Origin: Aegilops tauschii subsp. strangulata | Taxonomy: Eukaryota > Streptophyta > Magnoliopsida > Poales > Poaceae | Direction: 5' to 3' | DNA: 64,000 nucleotides | Assembly: GCF_002575655.3 (NCBI RefSeq) | Contig: NC_053038.3 | Location: 139,330,885-139,394,884 of the forward strand | Shown: piece after piece, positions 11,034-23,814 of the stretch | How the letters are laid out: every line of letters starts with the position of its first letter | How positions within the stretch are numbered: position 1 is the first letter of the stretch | Translations under genes and position numbers: made by a program | The notes under the pieces: model-generated | Told to the model about the DNA's origin: nothing | What the model saw: the letters and a program-made list of their open reading frames with translations, nothing else | The model's database searches: none

Positions 11034-12821
11034 CACCGGCAATAGAGAAAGAACACAATCAATGCAATGCAATAATATGATGCATGATCATGACATGGCA
11101 ACATGTTGTGATTTGAGCTAATGCGACTAGCAGTGATTTAAATGAAGTTGATTTGAACCAAGGGTTCAAATTCAAACTCCACATAAGGCATTTCAAATGC
11201 CATTAATTCAAATTGTCATATACAGTAGCTTCAGGTTGCTCAAACAGGCATGAAAATGCCATGAACAGATTCTTTGGATTTTTTTTTGATCATTTTTCAT
11301 ATACAAATTATTTCATTTGGAGTTACGGTTGATTTTATATAAATTTTTGAAGTTTTGCTAATTTTCTGGAATTTCCAAAATAGAAATAATCCAGAAAATC
11401 ATTAATTGCGTCAGCACTGCGTCATGCTTGCGTCAGCAAGTAAACAGCGCTGACCAGGTCAAACCTGACGTGTGGTGTCCACACGTCAGTGACATAGTTA
11501 GTTAACAGTGTTAATTAACACTAACACTAACCCTAAACTACAAATTAGCAGGGTCGGGCCCCACATGTCATTGACCCATACGATTTTGTTAGGGGTCAAA
11601 CCCGGTCAATATGACTGGCGGTTAGCCGCCGGCGATGACAGTAGCGGCGGTGGGGCTCGAATATCGCCCTCCGGGTGACCAATCGCGCGGCAGAGACCGC
11701 CTACGCGACGCCCAGGCTCGCGCGCATCCAGTGGAACACGCGGTAGGCCGTTGGGTGGTCGGACCTCGCCGGAGCAGTGCTCGCGGCGGCGGCCAGAGTT
11801 TGGTGGCATGCGGGTTTGGCACTACGGGGCACGGGAGAGCGAACTGAGGGGCTCTAAGGCCTACTGGCATCACCAGGAGCAAGGTGACATGCGCGGTTGC
11901 GAGCTGCGGTGGCTCTGGCCACGACGGTGAGGATCCACGGCGGCGCGACCGCTCGGGTCTGGTGGTTAGTGCGGCTACGGCGTGCGAATGACAAAACAGA
12001 GAGGGGGGACGACGGCGGGGATCACAGCCGTTCCGGCATGGCGATCTCGGAGAGGCGTCAGCGAGCTCGGGGGAGGTCCGACGTGGGCAGGACGGCGAGT
12101 GCGGTCTCGGGCAACTGAAGCTTGAAGATGGAGTCAAGGCGGTCGATTCGGGGTGTCTGAGCACGGTTTCTTTAGTGTGGCGAAGCGTTGGCCGACGACG
12201 GAGAGGTGGAACACGTCTGCGGTGCAAGGCGATGGTTGTGGCTATGACAACAACGAGCGGCAGCGATGGCAGCGCTCGGCTGTTTGCTGGAGAGAGTGAG
12301 GGAGAGGAGGGAATGAGCACGGGGGAGCAGTGACAGGGGCCGGGGTGTTGCGTGGCGACGTCCAGGGCGTCGAGGTAGAGGGGCAGGCAGGAGGTGGCGC
12401 AGGGCGTGCGTGCGTGCGGCCACCACGCGCCCCTGGCCTCCTGGCGAGAGGTTGGGGGTGACTGGCAGCGCCAGGTGCCCAGGTTAATGGCCGTGGTGCA
12501 CAGTGCTGGGCCAAAAGTGCCAGGTAAGTTACAGATAAGAACTGTTCTATTTTATTTTTATTCTGTTTTTCTTTTATTTAATCTTTTGCCACTATTTTGA
12601 ATTCAAACAAAATTCAAACAATGCCAAAACATCCTCTGAGTATTTTTATGTTGCTTCATAGACTTTTGCAGAGGCACATAAATTATCACATAGCATTTGA
12701 AAATATATCCCATATATATTTGAATATATTTTCAAATTCAAATAGAATATTGTTTTAAATTCAGAGACCAAAATAATTCCTTAAAAATGTCCCAATATTT
12801 TGGTATGGTATATAACCCTTG
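11034..12821 (-). repeat. Element C left (3') LTR, second segment
   Basis: Collinear with about 32673-34335 of the right LTR, with indels: about 75 bp near 11210 and 45 bp near 11650 are missing from the right copy. It contains a GC-rich block (about 11600-12520) with long spurious frames on both strands, then AT-rich sequence. It breaks off at about 12821, so the last ~180 bp of the LTR, present at 34336-34516, are lost. Confidence 0.85.
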
Positions 12822-12834
12822 CCAATATTTTGGT
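12822..12834. other. Deletion junction C/T with templated filler
   Basis: CCAATATTTTGGT at 12822-12834 is an exact copy of 12792-12804, 30 bp away. Left of it is C LTR; right of it, from about 12832, is T LTR matching 22633 onward. A short local copy at a breakpoint is typical of end-joining repair with template switching. Confidence 0.7.
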
Positions 12835-15640
12835 GTAGGCCATGTATTTTTTTGATCTCTGTGGTGACTAGCACAAGCATGCAAAGTAGGCCCCGTAATA
12901 TTTCTGACTTCAGGGACTTAGTGATTTCTCCAAGTCCTTGTCTGCTGTAATTTTGTTGCCATGTAAACTTGATGCTACCGAGAGATCCGTGCATATTTTG
13001 GAGATGTTCAGTAATGATGTTTTGTAGCTATAGTTGTAGTTGATCCATTCCTGCAATTGGTTGCAATTATGGAGTGCCATAACATGACTCAATCTTGCTC
13101 TACTTTTGCTATAAATTATTTCTGGCAGATTCTTAACATGATATGGAATCTTGCCAAGCTTATTGTAGTTGATCCATACATGCTATGCAATTGTTCTTGT
13201 CATGGTTAGCTTCATAAACATGCCATCGTGCTGGAGGCATGCTTGGTTTGTCATGCATTGCTCTGTAGTGAGCGTATCAAGCTCACAAAGAGGCCTACAT
13301 ATCAATATTTCCGCCATGCTCTGTTTTTTGCTAAGTCTGAAACCTGATAACGAAACTTCCTATGTTTACATGCTTGCCATCATACCTTCTGGTCAGTTTT
13401 GGCTTATGGTCAGTAAGGGACTTTTGTCATGTGCTTTTAGTAGAACACTACCATACCTTCTTTTGCTATGTCAAGTTTTTCGCCAAGTCTGTGAACCTGT
13501 AATCTTTTGCACTTTTGCCATGCTTGTTTGAGCTTGATATATTGTGAAGTAGCTGTAGCTCAGTGTTCATCTTTTGTCAAGCATCTCCTCTGGATTACTG
13601 CCATGTGCTTTGTTCCTATGTTGGGGTGCTCTAGCATTGTTCCTTGTTGCATTTTGAGTGCTACCTTGTTGTTTATCGCAGTTCCGTGTCATTCTTGTTT
13701 TGCTTGCCATTTGCAAACCGTGCATCCGATTCCGGTGATCTTTATATCGATTTCGACCGAAATCATCTCATCTTTACAGTGGCATGCTTGGTTTGCCAAG
13801 TTACTGCCATGTTCATCATTTTCCTTCCGGAGCGCGCATATCATATCTTGCATATCATACATGTTTTGCATCATGTTGCTTGCGCATTCCTCGGTGTTGA
13901 TTGTGGTTCCGTTTGTTTGTGTTCTTGTCTTGGGTAGAGCCGGGAGACGAGTTCGTGAACGAGGAACCTGTCGAGTACGCTTACGAGGATCAAGCTTTCG
14001 ACAACTCTGAGAACCTTGCAGGCAAGATGACCAACCCTCGAAATCACTTCTATCTTTGCTATACTAGTTGTTCGCTCTATTGCCATGCTCCGCTACCTAT
14101 CGCTTGCTATATCATGTCTCCCATTTTAGCCATGACAGCCCTAACCATCCTTTCCTAGCAAACCGTTGATTGGCTAAGTTACCGCTTTTGCTCAGCCCCC
14201 TCTTATAGCGTTGCTAGTTGCAGGTGAAGTTGAAGTTTGTTCCATGTCGGAACATGGATATGTTGGGATATCACAATATCTCTTATTTAATTAATGCATC
14301 TATATATATTTGGTAAGGGTGGAAGGCTCGGCCTTATGCCTGGTGTTTTGTACCACTCTTGCCGCCCTAGTTACTGTTATACCGGGATTATGTTCCTTGA
14401 GTTTGCGTTCCTTACGCGGTCGGGTGATTTATGGGACCCCCTTGACAGTTCGCCTTGAATAAAACTCCTCCAGCAAGGCCCAACTTTGGTTTTACCATTT
14501 GCCGCCTAAGCCTTTTCCCCTGGGTTTCGCGAGCCCGAGGGTCATCTTTATTTAAACCCCCGGGACAGTGTTCCTCTGAGTGCTGGTCCAAACTAGAGCC
14601 ACTTGCAGCGCCACCTAGGGGAAACTCGAGGATTGGTTTTAGCTGTACGTAGTGTTCATCCGGTGTGCCCTCAGAACGAGATATGTGCAGCTCCTATCGG
14701 GATTTGTCGTCACATTCGGGCGGCTTTGCTGGTCTTGTTTTACCATTGTCGAGATGTCTTGTAAACCGGGATTCCGAGACTGATCGGGTCTTTCCGGGAG
14801 AAGGTTTATCCTTTGTTGACCGTGAGAGCTTATGATGGGCTAAGTTGGGACACCCCTGCAGGGTATTATCTTTCGAAAGTCGTGCCCGCGGTTATGAGGC
14901 AGATGGGAATTTGTTAATGTCCGGTTGTAGATAACTTGTCACTTGACCCAATTAAAATACATCAACTGCGTGTGTAGCCGTGATGGTCTCTTCTCGGCGG
15001 AGTCCGGGAAGTGAACACGGTCTGAGTTATGTATGACGTAAGTAGGTGTTCAGGATCACTTCTTGGTCATTGCTAGATGACGTCCGTTCCGTTGCTTCTC
15101 TTCTCGCTCTCATTTGCGCAAGTTAGCCACCATATATGCTTTTGCCGCTGCAGCTCCACCTCTTTGCACCATCCTTTCCTACAAGCTTAATTAGTCTTGA
15201 TCTCGCGGGTGTGAGATTGCTGAGTCCCCGTGACTCACAGATTCTACCAAAACAGTTGCAGGTGCCGATGATGCCAGTGCAGATGATGGCGTCGATCTCA
15301 AGTGGGAGCTCGACGAGGAACGTGGTCGTTACTATGTGTCTTTTCCTGATGATCAGTAGTGGAGCCCAGTTGGGACGATCGGGGATCTAGCATTTGGGGT
15401 TGTCTTATTTTCATCTGGATTTTGACCGTAGTCAGTCTATATGTTTGTATTTTGGATGATGTATGATTAATATTTATGTATTGTGTGAAGTGGCGATTGT
15501 AAGCCAACTCTTTATCCCATTCCTGTTCATTACATGGGATTGTGTGAAGATGACCCTTCTTGCGACAAAACCACTATGCGGTTATGCCTCTAAGTCGTGC
15601 CTCGACACGTGGGAGATATAGCCGCATCATGTGCGTTACA
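12832..15640 (+). repeat. T 5' LTR, promoterless and 5'-truncated
   Basis: Matches 22633-25512 of the 3' LTR and ends GTGCGTTACA at 15640. About 1.35 kb corresponding to 21287-22632 is missing, including the TATA box and GC-rich leader. A further ~70-bp segment present in the 3' LTR near 23275-23345 is absent here. Without the promoter region the element should not start transcription from this LTR. Confidence 0.9.
13938..15359 (+). other. LTR-embedded split acidic frame, 5' LTR copy
   Basis: Copy of the segments described at 23815-25231. An acidic 84-bp segment (13938-14021) follows a TAG acceptor-like site, and the terminal segment (15262-15359) ends in TAG. The 84-bp block is identical in both LTRs, while its flanks differ. 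A middle segment near 14222 has one extra T relative to the 3' copy, which would shift the frame. Coding status is inference. Confidence 0.4.
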
Positions 15641-15656
15641 AGTTGGTAATCAGAGC
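15641..15656 (+). other. T primer-binding site
   Basis: AGTTGGTAATCAGAGC directly follows the 5' LTR. It fits the initiator methionine tRNA site (TGGTATCAGAGC) except for one extra A, which may weaken priming. Confidence 0.8.
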
Positions 15657-16798
15657 CATCCCCGACTTAGGAGGCCCCTGCTTGATCGAATCGCTGGCGT
15701 TGTTGAGTCTAGAACAAAAATGTTTTGAGTCTTAGGATTATATATATCGGAGAGTAGGATTCTTTTTACTCCTCAGTCCCTTCGTCGCTCTGGTGAGGTC
15801 TCCTGACGTAGAAGTTTTGACTACTCTCTCCTCAAATTTCACTAAAAAAATTATTTAGGATCACGCGGGTATCTTGGAATCGTTCCGATGGTTTTGTGAC
15901 GAGAACATTGTTCTTGGTGCCTCCTGTCATTTAGGGGTTGTGGCAGTGTCCCGGGGAGTTGAGCTCCGAGGTGTTGTCGTCACAATTTTATCGTTGCAGT
16001 TCTGGAATACCTGAGTTTCGCCGACATCGAAATCTCTTTTATGCAGTTGTTGGTGAGATCACCTCGACGCCACCCAGTACTGGGGCGGGAGTTCGGGAGT
16101 ATTGCCATAACTTGTATAACGGATGCTTTTCGAAGGTTGAGGTAAACGATTTCCGAAGGTTTCTTGGTTATGTGTTGACGGATGGATACAGCTGGATCTA
16201 GGGATTGTTAGTTTGGGTGATATATATTTTCTGTCCCCTGTATCCCCTACACCAGATTGCATAACCAGAATGTTTCGGGAGTTTATAAGTGGGAATTCAA
16301 GTAGCCTTAGGATATCTTTCCGACAGACGCATGATATGAGATTGGGGTTCGACGTCTAGTGGTCCGCCTTTCCACGGTTGATTTTACAGTGGTCTCGTTG
16401 TGTCTTAAAGAGTCCATGGCTTTGCCGACTCGGGGACGCTTCGTATGTCATGTGCACAGCCTTGTACATGATGGTGTTGTACGATTGAGCCTGTGTGGGC
16501 CCCACCACAAAAACTTCGGACGAAATATCTATCATATGTTTGTTCCGGCTTATTCTGCAAGCCAATACTTTGTTTTATTTTGTATTGTGGTATTCGAGTT
16601 GCTTCGAATTCATATGATCATTCCATACCTTTTTCAAGTGGCTTCTCAATTCACGGAAGTGTGATGCTTTACTACGGATTTCATTCGTTCATCTTCGTGC
16701 GAATGTTTCTTGTGAAGACTATATGTTGCAATTTCTATCCGTTGATTCTACTTATTTATTTGTCTATCAAGATGCTAACGGATGTCACCCTCTTCAGG
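15657..16798 (+). other. T untranslated leader
   Basis: About 1.14 kb between the PBS and the gag ATG. The gag frame is open upstream from 16493, but those 102 codons are hydrophobic and unlike any Gag N-terminus. A splice-acceptor-like CACCCTCTTCAG ends two bases before the ATG at 16799, so the leader may contain an intron. Confidence 0.55.
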
Positions 16799-19700
16799 AT
16801 GGCTCCGCCAAAGCGTCAGAATCCGGATCGCAATGAAGGGAGTCAAGCGAACCCTCTGCCACGACCTCCACCTCCGGAGGCATGGCAGGCTATCATGGCA
16901 GCCACCAACGCCAATGCTCAGATGATTCTGCAACTCTTGCAAGAACGTACTCAAGGGCAAGGCAATCAAGGCAATCAAGGTCAAGGCAACAATCAGTTTC
17001 ACTTCGCCACTCTCAACCAGTTTCTCGCAAATCAGCCCAAGTCTTTCAGCTACTGTGCCGAGGCCACGGATGCCGATGATTGGCTCGTGGACATCAACAA
17101 GCATTTTGAATGTAGCAATGTCAGGCCTGAGGACTATGTCAAGTTTGCTTCTTTCCAGCTCAAGGACCAAGCTGCTGATTGGTTTCAGCAATACAAAGAT
17201 TCCAGAGGAGGTCGTGTGATCACTTGGACCGACTTCTGTCGGGACTTCAAAGCGCACCACATTCCACAAAGTGTTGTTGAGAGCAAGCGTGAGGAGTTCC
17301 GCAATCTCAAGCAAGGCAACATGTTTGTGTATCAATACAACATTCAGTTTCAGAAACTTGCTCGCTTCGCTAAACAAGACGTTCCTGATGAAAAGAGCAT
17401 GATCTATCACTTCAGAGGTGGAATTAAAGAGGATCTGCAATTAGCTCTCGTTCTTGTTGAGCCTACTCAGTTTGATCAATTCTACAATATGGCACTGAAG
17501 CAAGAGGCTGCTCAGCTCAAGTGTGAGGCTTCTAAGAAGAGAGTCAGAGACGCAGTTCAGTCTTCTTCTTCCGCACTTTTGACAGCTAAGCAACAGAAGT
17601 TCTGGTTGCCTCCTCCTCCTCTGTTTCGTCAGCCTTACCAGCAGAAGAACAAAGGTGGCCATGGTTCTTCCAACTCTTCCAACTCTGGCTATCAGAACAA
17701 GTCTCAGAATCAAGCTCCAAAGTCCAATGCTCCTTATCACCGTCCACTCTCAGAGGTGACTTGCAACAAATGTCAGCAGAAAGGTCACTATGCTAACAAG
17801 TGCTTCAACCAAAGGCGTCTTCCTCCTCCTCCTCCTGTCAGATCTTCCAGCAATGCAGTGGTCAAGCATAATCCAAAGTCTGCAAAGGTGAACATGATGA
17901 ATGCAGCTCAAGCGGAGGAATCTACTGATGTGATAATGGGTAATCTTCCTGTTAACGATATTCCTGCAAAAGTTCTTTTTGATACTGGTGCATCTCTTTC
18001 TTTCATTTCAAGACCTTTTGTTGCCAAGCATGAATTTGTGACGGAAAAGATCCCTATCCCGTTGAAGGTTGTGTCTCCGGGCAAACAAATGACATCTAAT
18101 AATTGTGTCCCGGATGTTTCCATCAAGATGGGCGACTATATATTTCTGTCTAAACCAGTTGTTCTTGGTGACTCGGATATTGATCTTATTCTCGGGATGG
18201 ACTGGCTTTCTAAGCACAAGGCTCAACTTGATTGTGCTGCCAGGGAAATTCAATTGACACACTCGTCTGAGGATGTGATTATCTATGCCGCTCGTGATGA
18301 AACCATTCGGTTTTTCTCTCTCAATGAGAAGGGCGAATTGAATGCCATCTCTCAAATTCCTGTCATTTGCGAGTGTCAAGATGTCTTTCCAGAAGAGCTT
18401 CCGGGTATGCCTCCTCACCGGCCAGTTGAGTTCGTTATCGAACTAGAGCCTGGTACTGTACCCGTTTGCAAGCGTCCATACAAGCTTGGACCTAACGAGC
18501 TGAAGGAATTGAAGAAGCAGCTCGATGAACAAGAACGTCTGGGTTTGATCAGACCGAGTTCTTCTCCATGGGGTTGTGGTGTTATTTTTGTCAAGAAGAA
18601 GGATGGCACGGACCGACTTTGTGTCGACTACCGTCCATTGAACAAGAAGACAATCAAGAACAAGTATCCACTTCCCAACATCAATGAGCTATTTGAGCAA
18701 CTCAAGGGCGCTAAAGTATTCTCGAAGCTTGACCTTCGTATGGGTTATCATCAGATTCGCATTCGTGAAGAAGATATTCCCAAGACAGCATTCAGAACGA
18801 GCTTTGGTTCTTATGAATATACTGTTGTGTCTTTCGGTCTTGTCAATGCTCCTCCAGTGTTCTCTCGGATGATGAATTTCATCTTCAACCCCTATACCAA
18901 TGAATTCGTTCTGGTGTATCTCGATGATATCTTGGTCTTCTCCAAGAATAAACAGGATCATGCCAAACATTTGCGATTGGTGCTCGACAAGCTCAGAGAG
19001 TATCAATTCTATGCGAAGTTCTCTAAATGTGAGTTTTGGCTCGATGAAGTTCTTTTCCTTGGTCACATCATCTCTGCCAAGGGCATCGCTGTTAACCCTG
19101 AGAAGGTGTCCGCAGTTTTGGATTGGGATCCTCCTCAAAATGTCAAGCAGCTCCGCAGTTTTCTAGGTCTTGCAAGCTATTGTCGAAGATTCGTTGAGAA
19201 TTTCTCCAAGATTGCAAAGCCTCTTTCCAACCTCCTACAGAAGCATGTGAAATATGTCTGGTCTCCTGAGTGTGACGTTGCTTTCAACACTCTCAAAGAG
19301 AAACTAGTCACAGCTCCTGTCTTGACTCCTCCTGATGAATCCAAGTCGTATGAAGTTTTCTGTGATGCTTCTCTCCAAGGTCTCGGTGCTGTGTTAATGC
19401 AAGAGAAGAAACTTGTGGCCTATACCTCTCGGAAGTTGAAGCCCAACGAGAAGAACTACCCCACTCACGATCTTGAGTTGGCGGCAGTTGTCCATGCATT
19501 GATTACGTGGAGACATCTCTTGTTGGGAAGACAAGTGGACATTTTCACTGATCACAAGAGTCTCAAGTATATCTTTACTAAGCCCAACCTCAACCTCAGG
19601 CAGACTCGATGGGTCGAAATGATTCAAGAGTACAATCCGAGTATTGAATGTACTCCAGGCAGGGCCAATGTCATTGCAGATGCTTTAAGCAGGAAGGCTT

Positions 19701-21250
19701 ATTGCAACAGCTTAATTCTCAAGCCTTTCCAACCGGATCTTTGTGAAGCTTTCCGCAAGCTGAATCTCCAAGTTGTTCCTCAAGGCTTTCTTGCCAACCT
19801 CATAGTATCTCCTACTTTGGAAGATCAAATTCGTGAGGCACAACTCCTTGATGCCATGGTGAAGAAGGTGAAACGTGGTATCGACAAGGGCCTCTCCAAA
19901 TACAAGTGCTATCGCATTGATGACAGAGACACTTTATTCTTCGAGGACCGTATTGTGGTTCCGAAAGGTGATCTAAGGAAAGTCATAATGAACGAGGCGC
20001 ACAATTCTCTCCTTTCCATTCATCCTGGAAGTACGAAGATGTATCATGACCTCAAGCAGTCGTATTGGTGGACTCGAATGAAGCGAGAAATTGCGCAATT
20101 CGTGAATGAATGTGACGTCTGCCGAAGAGTGAAAGCAGAACACCAACGACCAGCTGGTCTCCTCCAACCTCTTGCTATTCCGGAATGGAAGTTTGATCAT
20201 ATCGAAATGGACTTCGTGACTGGATTTCCAAAGTCCAAGCGCGGAAATGACGCTATCTTTGTTGTCATCGACAAGCTCTCTAAAGTGGCTCATTTCCTTC
20301 CTATCAAAGAATCCATCACAGCAGCTCAGCTGGCAGAGCTCTACACCTCCAGAATTGTCTCCTTGCACGGCATTCCACAATTGATTTCTTTAGATCGTGG
20401 AAGCATCTTCACCTCTAAGTTCTGGGACTCCTTCCAGAAGGCCATGGGCACTAACATTCGCTTCAGCACAGCTTTCCACCCTCAAACTAGTGGCCAAGTC
20501 GAGCGAGTCAATCAAACTCTTGAAGATATGCTCAGGGCTTGTGTCATTTCTTTTGGCATGAAATGGGAAGATTGTCTTCCATATGCTGAATTCTCCTACA
20601 ACAACAGCTTCCAAGCGAGTTCGGGCAAGGCCCCATTCGAGATTCTCTATGGCAGAAAGTGCCGTACTCCTCTCAATTGGTCAGAGACTGGTGAACGCCA
20701 ACTTCTTGGCAATGACTTAATCACTGAAGCTGAAGAAATGTGTAAAGTCATCCGTGATAATCTGAAAGCCGCGCAATCGCGCCAGAAGAGCTACTATGAT
20801 AGTAAGCATCGTGATTTGGCTTTCGAGATCGGAGACCATGTCTACCTCCGCGTCTCTCCAATGAAAGGCACTCGTCGCTTCGGTATCAAAGGGAAGCTTG
20901 CCCCTAGATACGTGGGTCCTTTCAAGATCATTGGCAAAAGAGGCGACCTCGCCTATCAACTTGAGCTTCCTTCCAACTTCGCGAACGTGCACGATGTGTT
21001 CCACGTGTCACAGCTCCGCAAGTGCTTCAAGACGCCTGAGCGCACTATCGACTTCGAAGAGATTGACCTCCAAGAAGATTTGTCTTATCATGAGCACCCA
21101 GTTGCTATTCTTGAAGAGACTGAGCGCAAGACTCGCAACAAGTCCATCAAATTCCTCAAAGTGAAGTGGTCGCACCATTCCGACCGGGAAGCCACCTGGG
21201 AACGCGAGGACCATCTCCGTTCCGAATATCCGGAGTTCTTTCAGTCCTAG
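16799..21250 (+). CDS. gag-pol: T Gag-Pol polyprotein, intact
   Basis: A 1483-residue polyprotein in one uninterrupted frame, the usual length for plant chromoviruses. In order: gag domain (~85-215); zinc knuckle at 322-335 ([18 protein letters not shown]); aspartic protease with DTGAS at 395; reverse transcriptase (~560-770) with YLDD at 707; RNase H starting at about Asp856 and ending near ADALSR (~961); integrase with an HHCC zinc region (~1065-1120) and catalytic Asp1138, Asp1199, Glu1235 (D-x35-E); and a chromodomain (~1432-1480, [13 protein letters not shown]). I chose the ATG at 16799 because MAPPKRQ begins the Gag-like sequence right after a splice-like acceptor; the frame itself opens at 16493. 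All catalytic residues I can check are present, but the upstream LTR lacks its promoter. Confidence 0.93.
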   Translation: MAPPKRQNPDRNEGSQANPLPRPPPPEAWQAIMAATNANAQMILQLLQERTQGQGNQGNQGQGNNQFHFATLNQFLANQPKSFSYCAEATDADDWLVDINKHFECSNVRPEDYVKFASFQLKDQAADWFQQYKDSRGGRVITWTDFCRDFKAHHIPQSVVESKREEFRNLKQGNMFVYQYNIQFQKLARFAKQDVPDEKSMIYHFRGGIKEDLQLALVLVEPTQFDQFYNMALKQEAAQLKCEASKKRVRDAVQSSSSALLTAKQQKFWLPPPPLFRQPYQQKNKGGHGSSNSSNSGYQNKSQNQAPKSNAPYHRPLSEVTCNKCQQKGHYANKCFNQRRLPPPPPVRSSSNAVVKHNPKSAKVNMMNAAQAEESTDVIMGNLPVNDIPAKVLFDTGASLSFISRPFVAKHEFVTEKIPIPLKVVSPGKQMTSNNCVPDVSIKMGDYIFLSKPVVLGDSDIDLILGMDWLSKHKAQLDCAAREIQLTHSSEDVIIYAARDETIRFFSLNEKGELNAISQIPVICECQDVFPEELPGMPPHRPVEFVIELEPGTVPVCKRPYKLGPNELKELKKQLDEQERLGLIRPSSSPWGCGVIFVKKKDGTDRLCVDYRPLNKKTIKNKYPLPNINELFEQLKGAKVFSKLDLRMGYHQIRIREEDIPKTAFRTSFGSYEYTVVSFGLVNAPPVFSRMMNFIFNPYTNEFVLVYLDDILVFSKNKQDHAKHLRLVLDKLREYQFYAKFSKCEFWLDEVLFLGHIISAKGIAVNPEKVSAVLDWDPPQNVKQLRSFLGLASYCRRFVENFSKIAKPLSNLLQKHVKYVWSPECDVAFNTLKEKLVTAPVLTPPDESKSYEVFCDASLQGLGAVLMQEKKLVAYTSRKLKPNEKNYPTHDLELAAVVHALITWRHLLLGRQVDIFTDHKSLKYIFTKPNLNLRQTRWVEMIQEYNPSIECTPGRANVIADALSRKAYCNSLILKPFQPDLCEAFRKLNLQVVPQGFLANLIVSPTLEDQIREAQLLDAMVKKVKRGIDKGLSKYKCYRIDDRDTLFFEDRIVVPKGDLRKVIMNEAHNSLLSIHPGSTKMYHDLKQSYWWTRMKREIAQFVNECDVCRRVKAEHQRPAGLLQPLAIPEWKFDHIEMDFVTGFPKSKRGNDAIFVVIDKLSKVAHFLPIKESITAAQLAELYTSRIVSLHGIPQLISLDRGSIFTSKFWDSFQKAMGTNIRFSTAFHPQTSGQVERVNQTLEDMLRACVISFGMKWEDCLPYAEFSYNNSFQASSGKAPFEILYGRKCRTPLNWSETGERQLLGNDLITEAEEMCKVIRDNLKAAQSRQKSYYDSKHRDLAFEIGDHVYLRVSPMKGTRRFGIKGKLAPRYVGPFKIIGKRGDLAYQLELPSNFANVHDVFHVSQLRKCFKTPERTIDFEEIDLQEDLSYHEHPVAILEETERKTRNKSIKFLKVKWSHHSDREATWEREDHLRSEYPEFFQS

Positions 21251-21270
21251 ATCTCGGGACGAGATCCTCT

Positions 21271-21286
21271 CGTAGTGGTGGAGTGT
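21271..21286 (+). other. T polypurine tract region
   Basis: CGTAGTGGTGGAGTGT just before the 3' LTR is G-rich and lies where the tract is expected. The LTR start at 21287 is set by the inverted repeat TGTAAC/GTTACA. Confidence 0.55.
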
Positions 21287-21821
21287 TGTAACACCCCGCA
21301 TGTAACTTGCCATATTCATAACTCCGACTCTTGCCATTTCCGGCTATGTGATATGTTTTTCCCTCCGTTGTTGGGTTTTGTCTTTCGTTTTGTATTTTGT
21401 CATGTCATGCATTTTCATATCATATCATCATGTGCATTGCATTCGCATACGTGTTCGTCTCATGCATCCGAGCATTTTCCCCGTTGTCCGTTTTCCAATC
21501 CGGCGCTCCTATCTCCTCCGGTGCACCCCTCTAGTTTTCTTTCGTGTGCGTGTGTCAAACTTTCTCGGAGTGGACCGAGGCTTGTCAAGTGGCTTTAATA
21601 TACCACCCGGAATCTACCGGTCAAGTTTCGTTCCATTCGGAGGTCGTTTGGTACTCCAATGGTTAACCGGGCCTCCGCAATGTCCATTTGATTGTCCAGC
21701 AAAAACCCCCTCAAAAACCAGCCCAAAACCCACCAAACTCTCTTCCATGCTCTAGGTCATTCGATCACGATCGTGTGGGCGAAAACCGCACCTCATTTGG
21801 AGTCTCCTAGCTCCCTCTACC

Positions 21822-21829
21822 TATTTATA
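21822..21829 (+). promoter_or_regulatory. T LTR TATA-like box
   Basis: TATTTATA, followed about 35 bp later by AAACCCTAACCCTCTCC, which resembles a plant transcript leader. Present only in the 3' LTR, so it would drive transcription outward into the C remnant. Confidence 0.6.
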
Positions 21830-21869
21830 GGTGGACATCCCGATATACATTTGCAGACGAAACCCTAAC

Positions 21870-22290
21870 CCTCTCCCTCCGCGCCGCGCCGGACGCGTCC
21901 GCCCGCGCCGGACACGACCGCCGCGCCGCCCGGCCAACCCGCGAGCGCCGCGTGGCCCGCCTCCGTCTCGCCCCGCCGCCGGCCCGCAGGCCCGTCGCCG
22001 GCCCTCCGGGCCCGCGCCGCGCGCCCGCCGCCGCTCCGCCTCCCCGTCGCCCGTCGCCGGCGCCCCGCCGCCGCCCGCCGCCGGCCGGCCCCGCCATCTC
22101 CGCCGCCGGCGCCCGTGCCCCGCCGCCCGGAGCCCGCCGACCCCGCCGTCCTCTCCTCCTCCGGCGACCGGCGCCGCCGTCCCGCTCCTCCTCCCTCCGG
22201 CCCTGTCTCGCCGTCGCCCTCCGGCGCCTCTTCCTCCCACCGGCGGCCCAGCCCTGATCGAGATCTGGATCGATCTCTCTGTGGTGAGGC
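21870..22290 (+). other. GC-rich CCG/CGC leader block in the T LTR
   Basis: About 400 bp, largely C and G, opening all frames on both strands (Pro/Arg/Ala-rich). Its place just after the TATA box suggests a transcript leader. I do not call a protein from it. A comparable GC-rich block lies in both C LTRs. Confidence 0.5.
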
Positions 22291-23814
22291 GTTGACTTTT
22301 TCCCCCGAGATCCCGTTATTTTTTCCAAGTCCCAGAAACTTTTCAGTATATGCTCCTGTTCCCGATGCGATAACTCTGTGCATGTAGCTCTGATTCGTGC
22401 ATATAATATGTCAAATTGTTCGGCTCGTGATGCTCTTCATTTTGTTCAATTGCATCATTTTCATTAGAGGCCATCTTGATGCCCAAATCTTCGTTGGAAG
22501 AGGGCTAGTTGTTGTTATTCTCTGGTTCTTATCAGAACTTGGAGATTTGTCATTTTTGTATCATTTATTCTGTCTATCTTTTGAGCATGAGCTCTACATG
22601 TGTTTTGAAGTATGCCATGCCATCTTTCCAGTGGTATAGTCCATGTATTTGTTTGATCTATTTGGTGACTAGCACAAGCATGCAAAGTAGGCCCCGTAAT
22701 ATTTCTGATTTCAGGGACTTGGTGATTTCTCTAAGTCCTCGTCTGCTGTAATTTTATTGACATGAAAACTTGATGCTACAGAGATATCCATGCATATTTT
22801 GGAGATGTTCATTAAGGATGTTTTGTAGCTATAGTTGTAATGGATCCATTCCTGCAATTGTTTGCAATTTTAGAGTAATATAGTATGATTCAATCTTGCT
22901 CTACTTTTGCTATAAAATATTTCTGGCAGATTCTTAACATGACATGCATTTTTGCCAAGCTTATTGTAGTTGATCCATATATGCTATGCAATTGTTCTTG
23001 CCATGGATAGCTTCATAAACATGCCATCTTGCTGTAGGTATGCTTGGTTTGTCATGCATTGCTCTGTAGTGAGTGCTTCAGGCTCACAAAGAGGCCTACA
23101 TATTAATATTTCTGCCATGCTCTGTTTTCTGCTAAGTCTGAAACCTGATAACGAAACTTGCTATGTTTACATGCTTGCCATCATATCTTCTGTTCCTTGT
23201 TGGCTTATGGTCAGTAAGGGACTTTTGTCATGTGCATTTAGTAGAACACTACTATGCCTTGTTTTGCAATGTTAAGTTGCTGTAGCATGTTGATTTCGTG
23301 CTCTGAACATTGCGACCTGATGCTGATTTCTGCCATGTCCAGTTTTTCACTAAGTCTGTGAACCTATAATCTTTTGCACTTTTGCCATGCTTGTTTGAGC
23401 TTGTTATGTTGTGAACTAGCCGTAGCTCAGTGTTCATCTTTTGTCAAGCATCTCCTGTAGATTACTGCCATGTGCTTTGTTGCTATGTTGGGGTGCTGTA
23501 GCATTGTTACTTGTTGCATTTGAAGTGCTATCTTGCTGTTTATCGCAGATTAGTGTCATTCTTGTTTTGCTTGCCATTTGCAAACCGTGCATCCGATTCC
23601 GGTGATCTTTATATCGATTTCGACCGAAATCATCTCATCTTTCCAGTGGCATGCTTGGTTTGCCAAGTTACTGCCATGTTCATCATTTTCCTTCCGGAGC
23701 ACGCATATGCATCGCATATCATATCTTGCATATCATACATGTTTTGCATCATGTTGCTTGCGCATTTCTCGTGTTGATTGTGGTACCGTTTGCTTGTGTT
23801 CTTGTCTTGGGTAG

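Noticed and set aside
11606..12514. Long frames in the GC-rich part of the C LTR (up to 232 codons, minus)
   Set aside because: Same cause as above. The right LTR (33376-34026) does not keep one frame open over the same span.
13169..14010. Cys/Phe-rich hydrophobic frames in the T 5' LTR (120 and 167 codons)
   Set aside because: They look membrane-like only because the sequence is T-rich. The 3' LTR copies are interrupted at different places.
16493..16798. N-terminal 102-codon extension of the T gag-pol frame
   Set aside because: Hydrophobic, unlike Gag, and preceded by leader sequence. The ATG at 16799 gives a normal Gag start.
21821..22387. Long Pro/Arg/Ala-rich frames on both strands in the T LTR
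   Set aside because: Very high GC leaves all six frames open. Low-complexity translations and simultaneous opening on both strands argue for a leader, not a protein.
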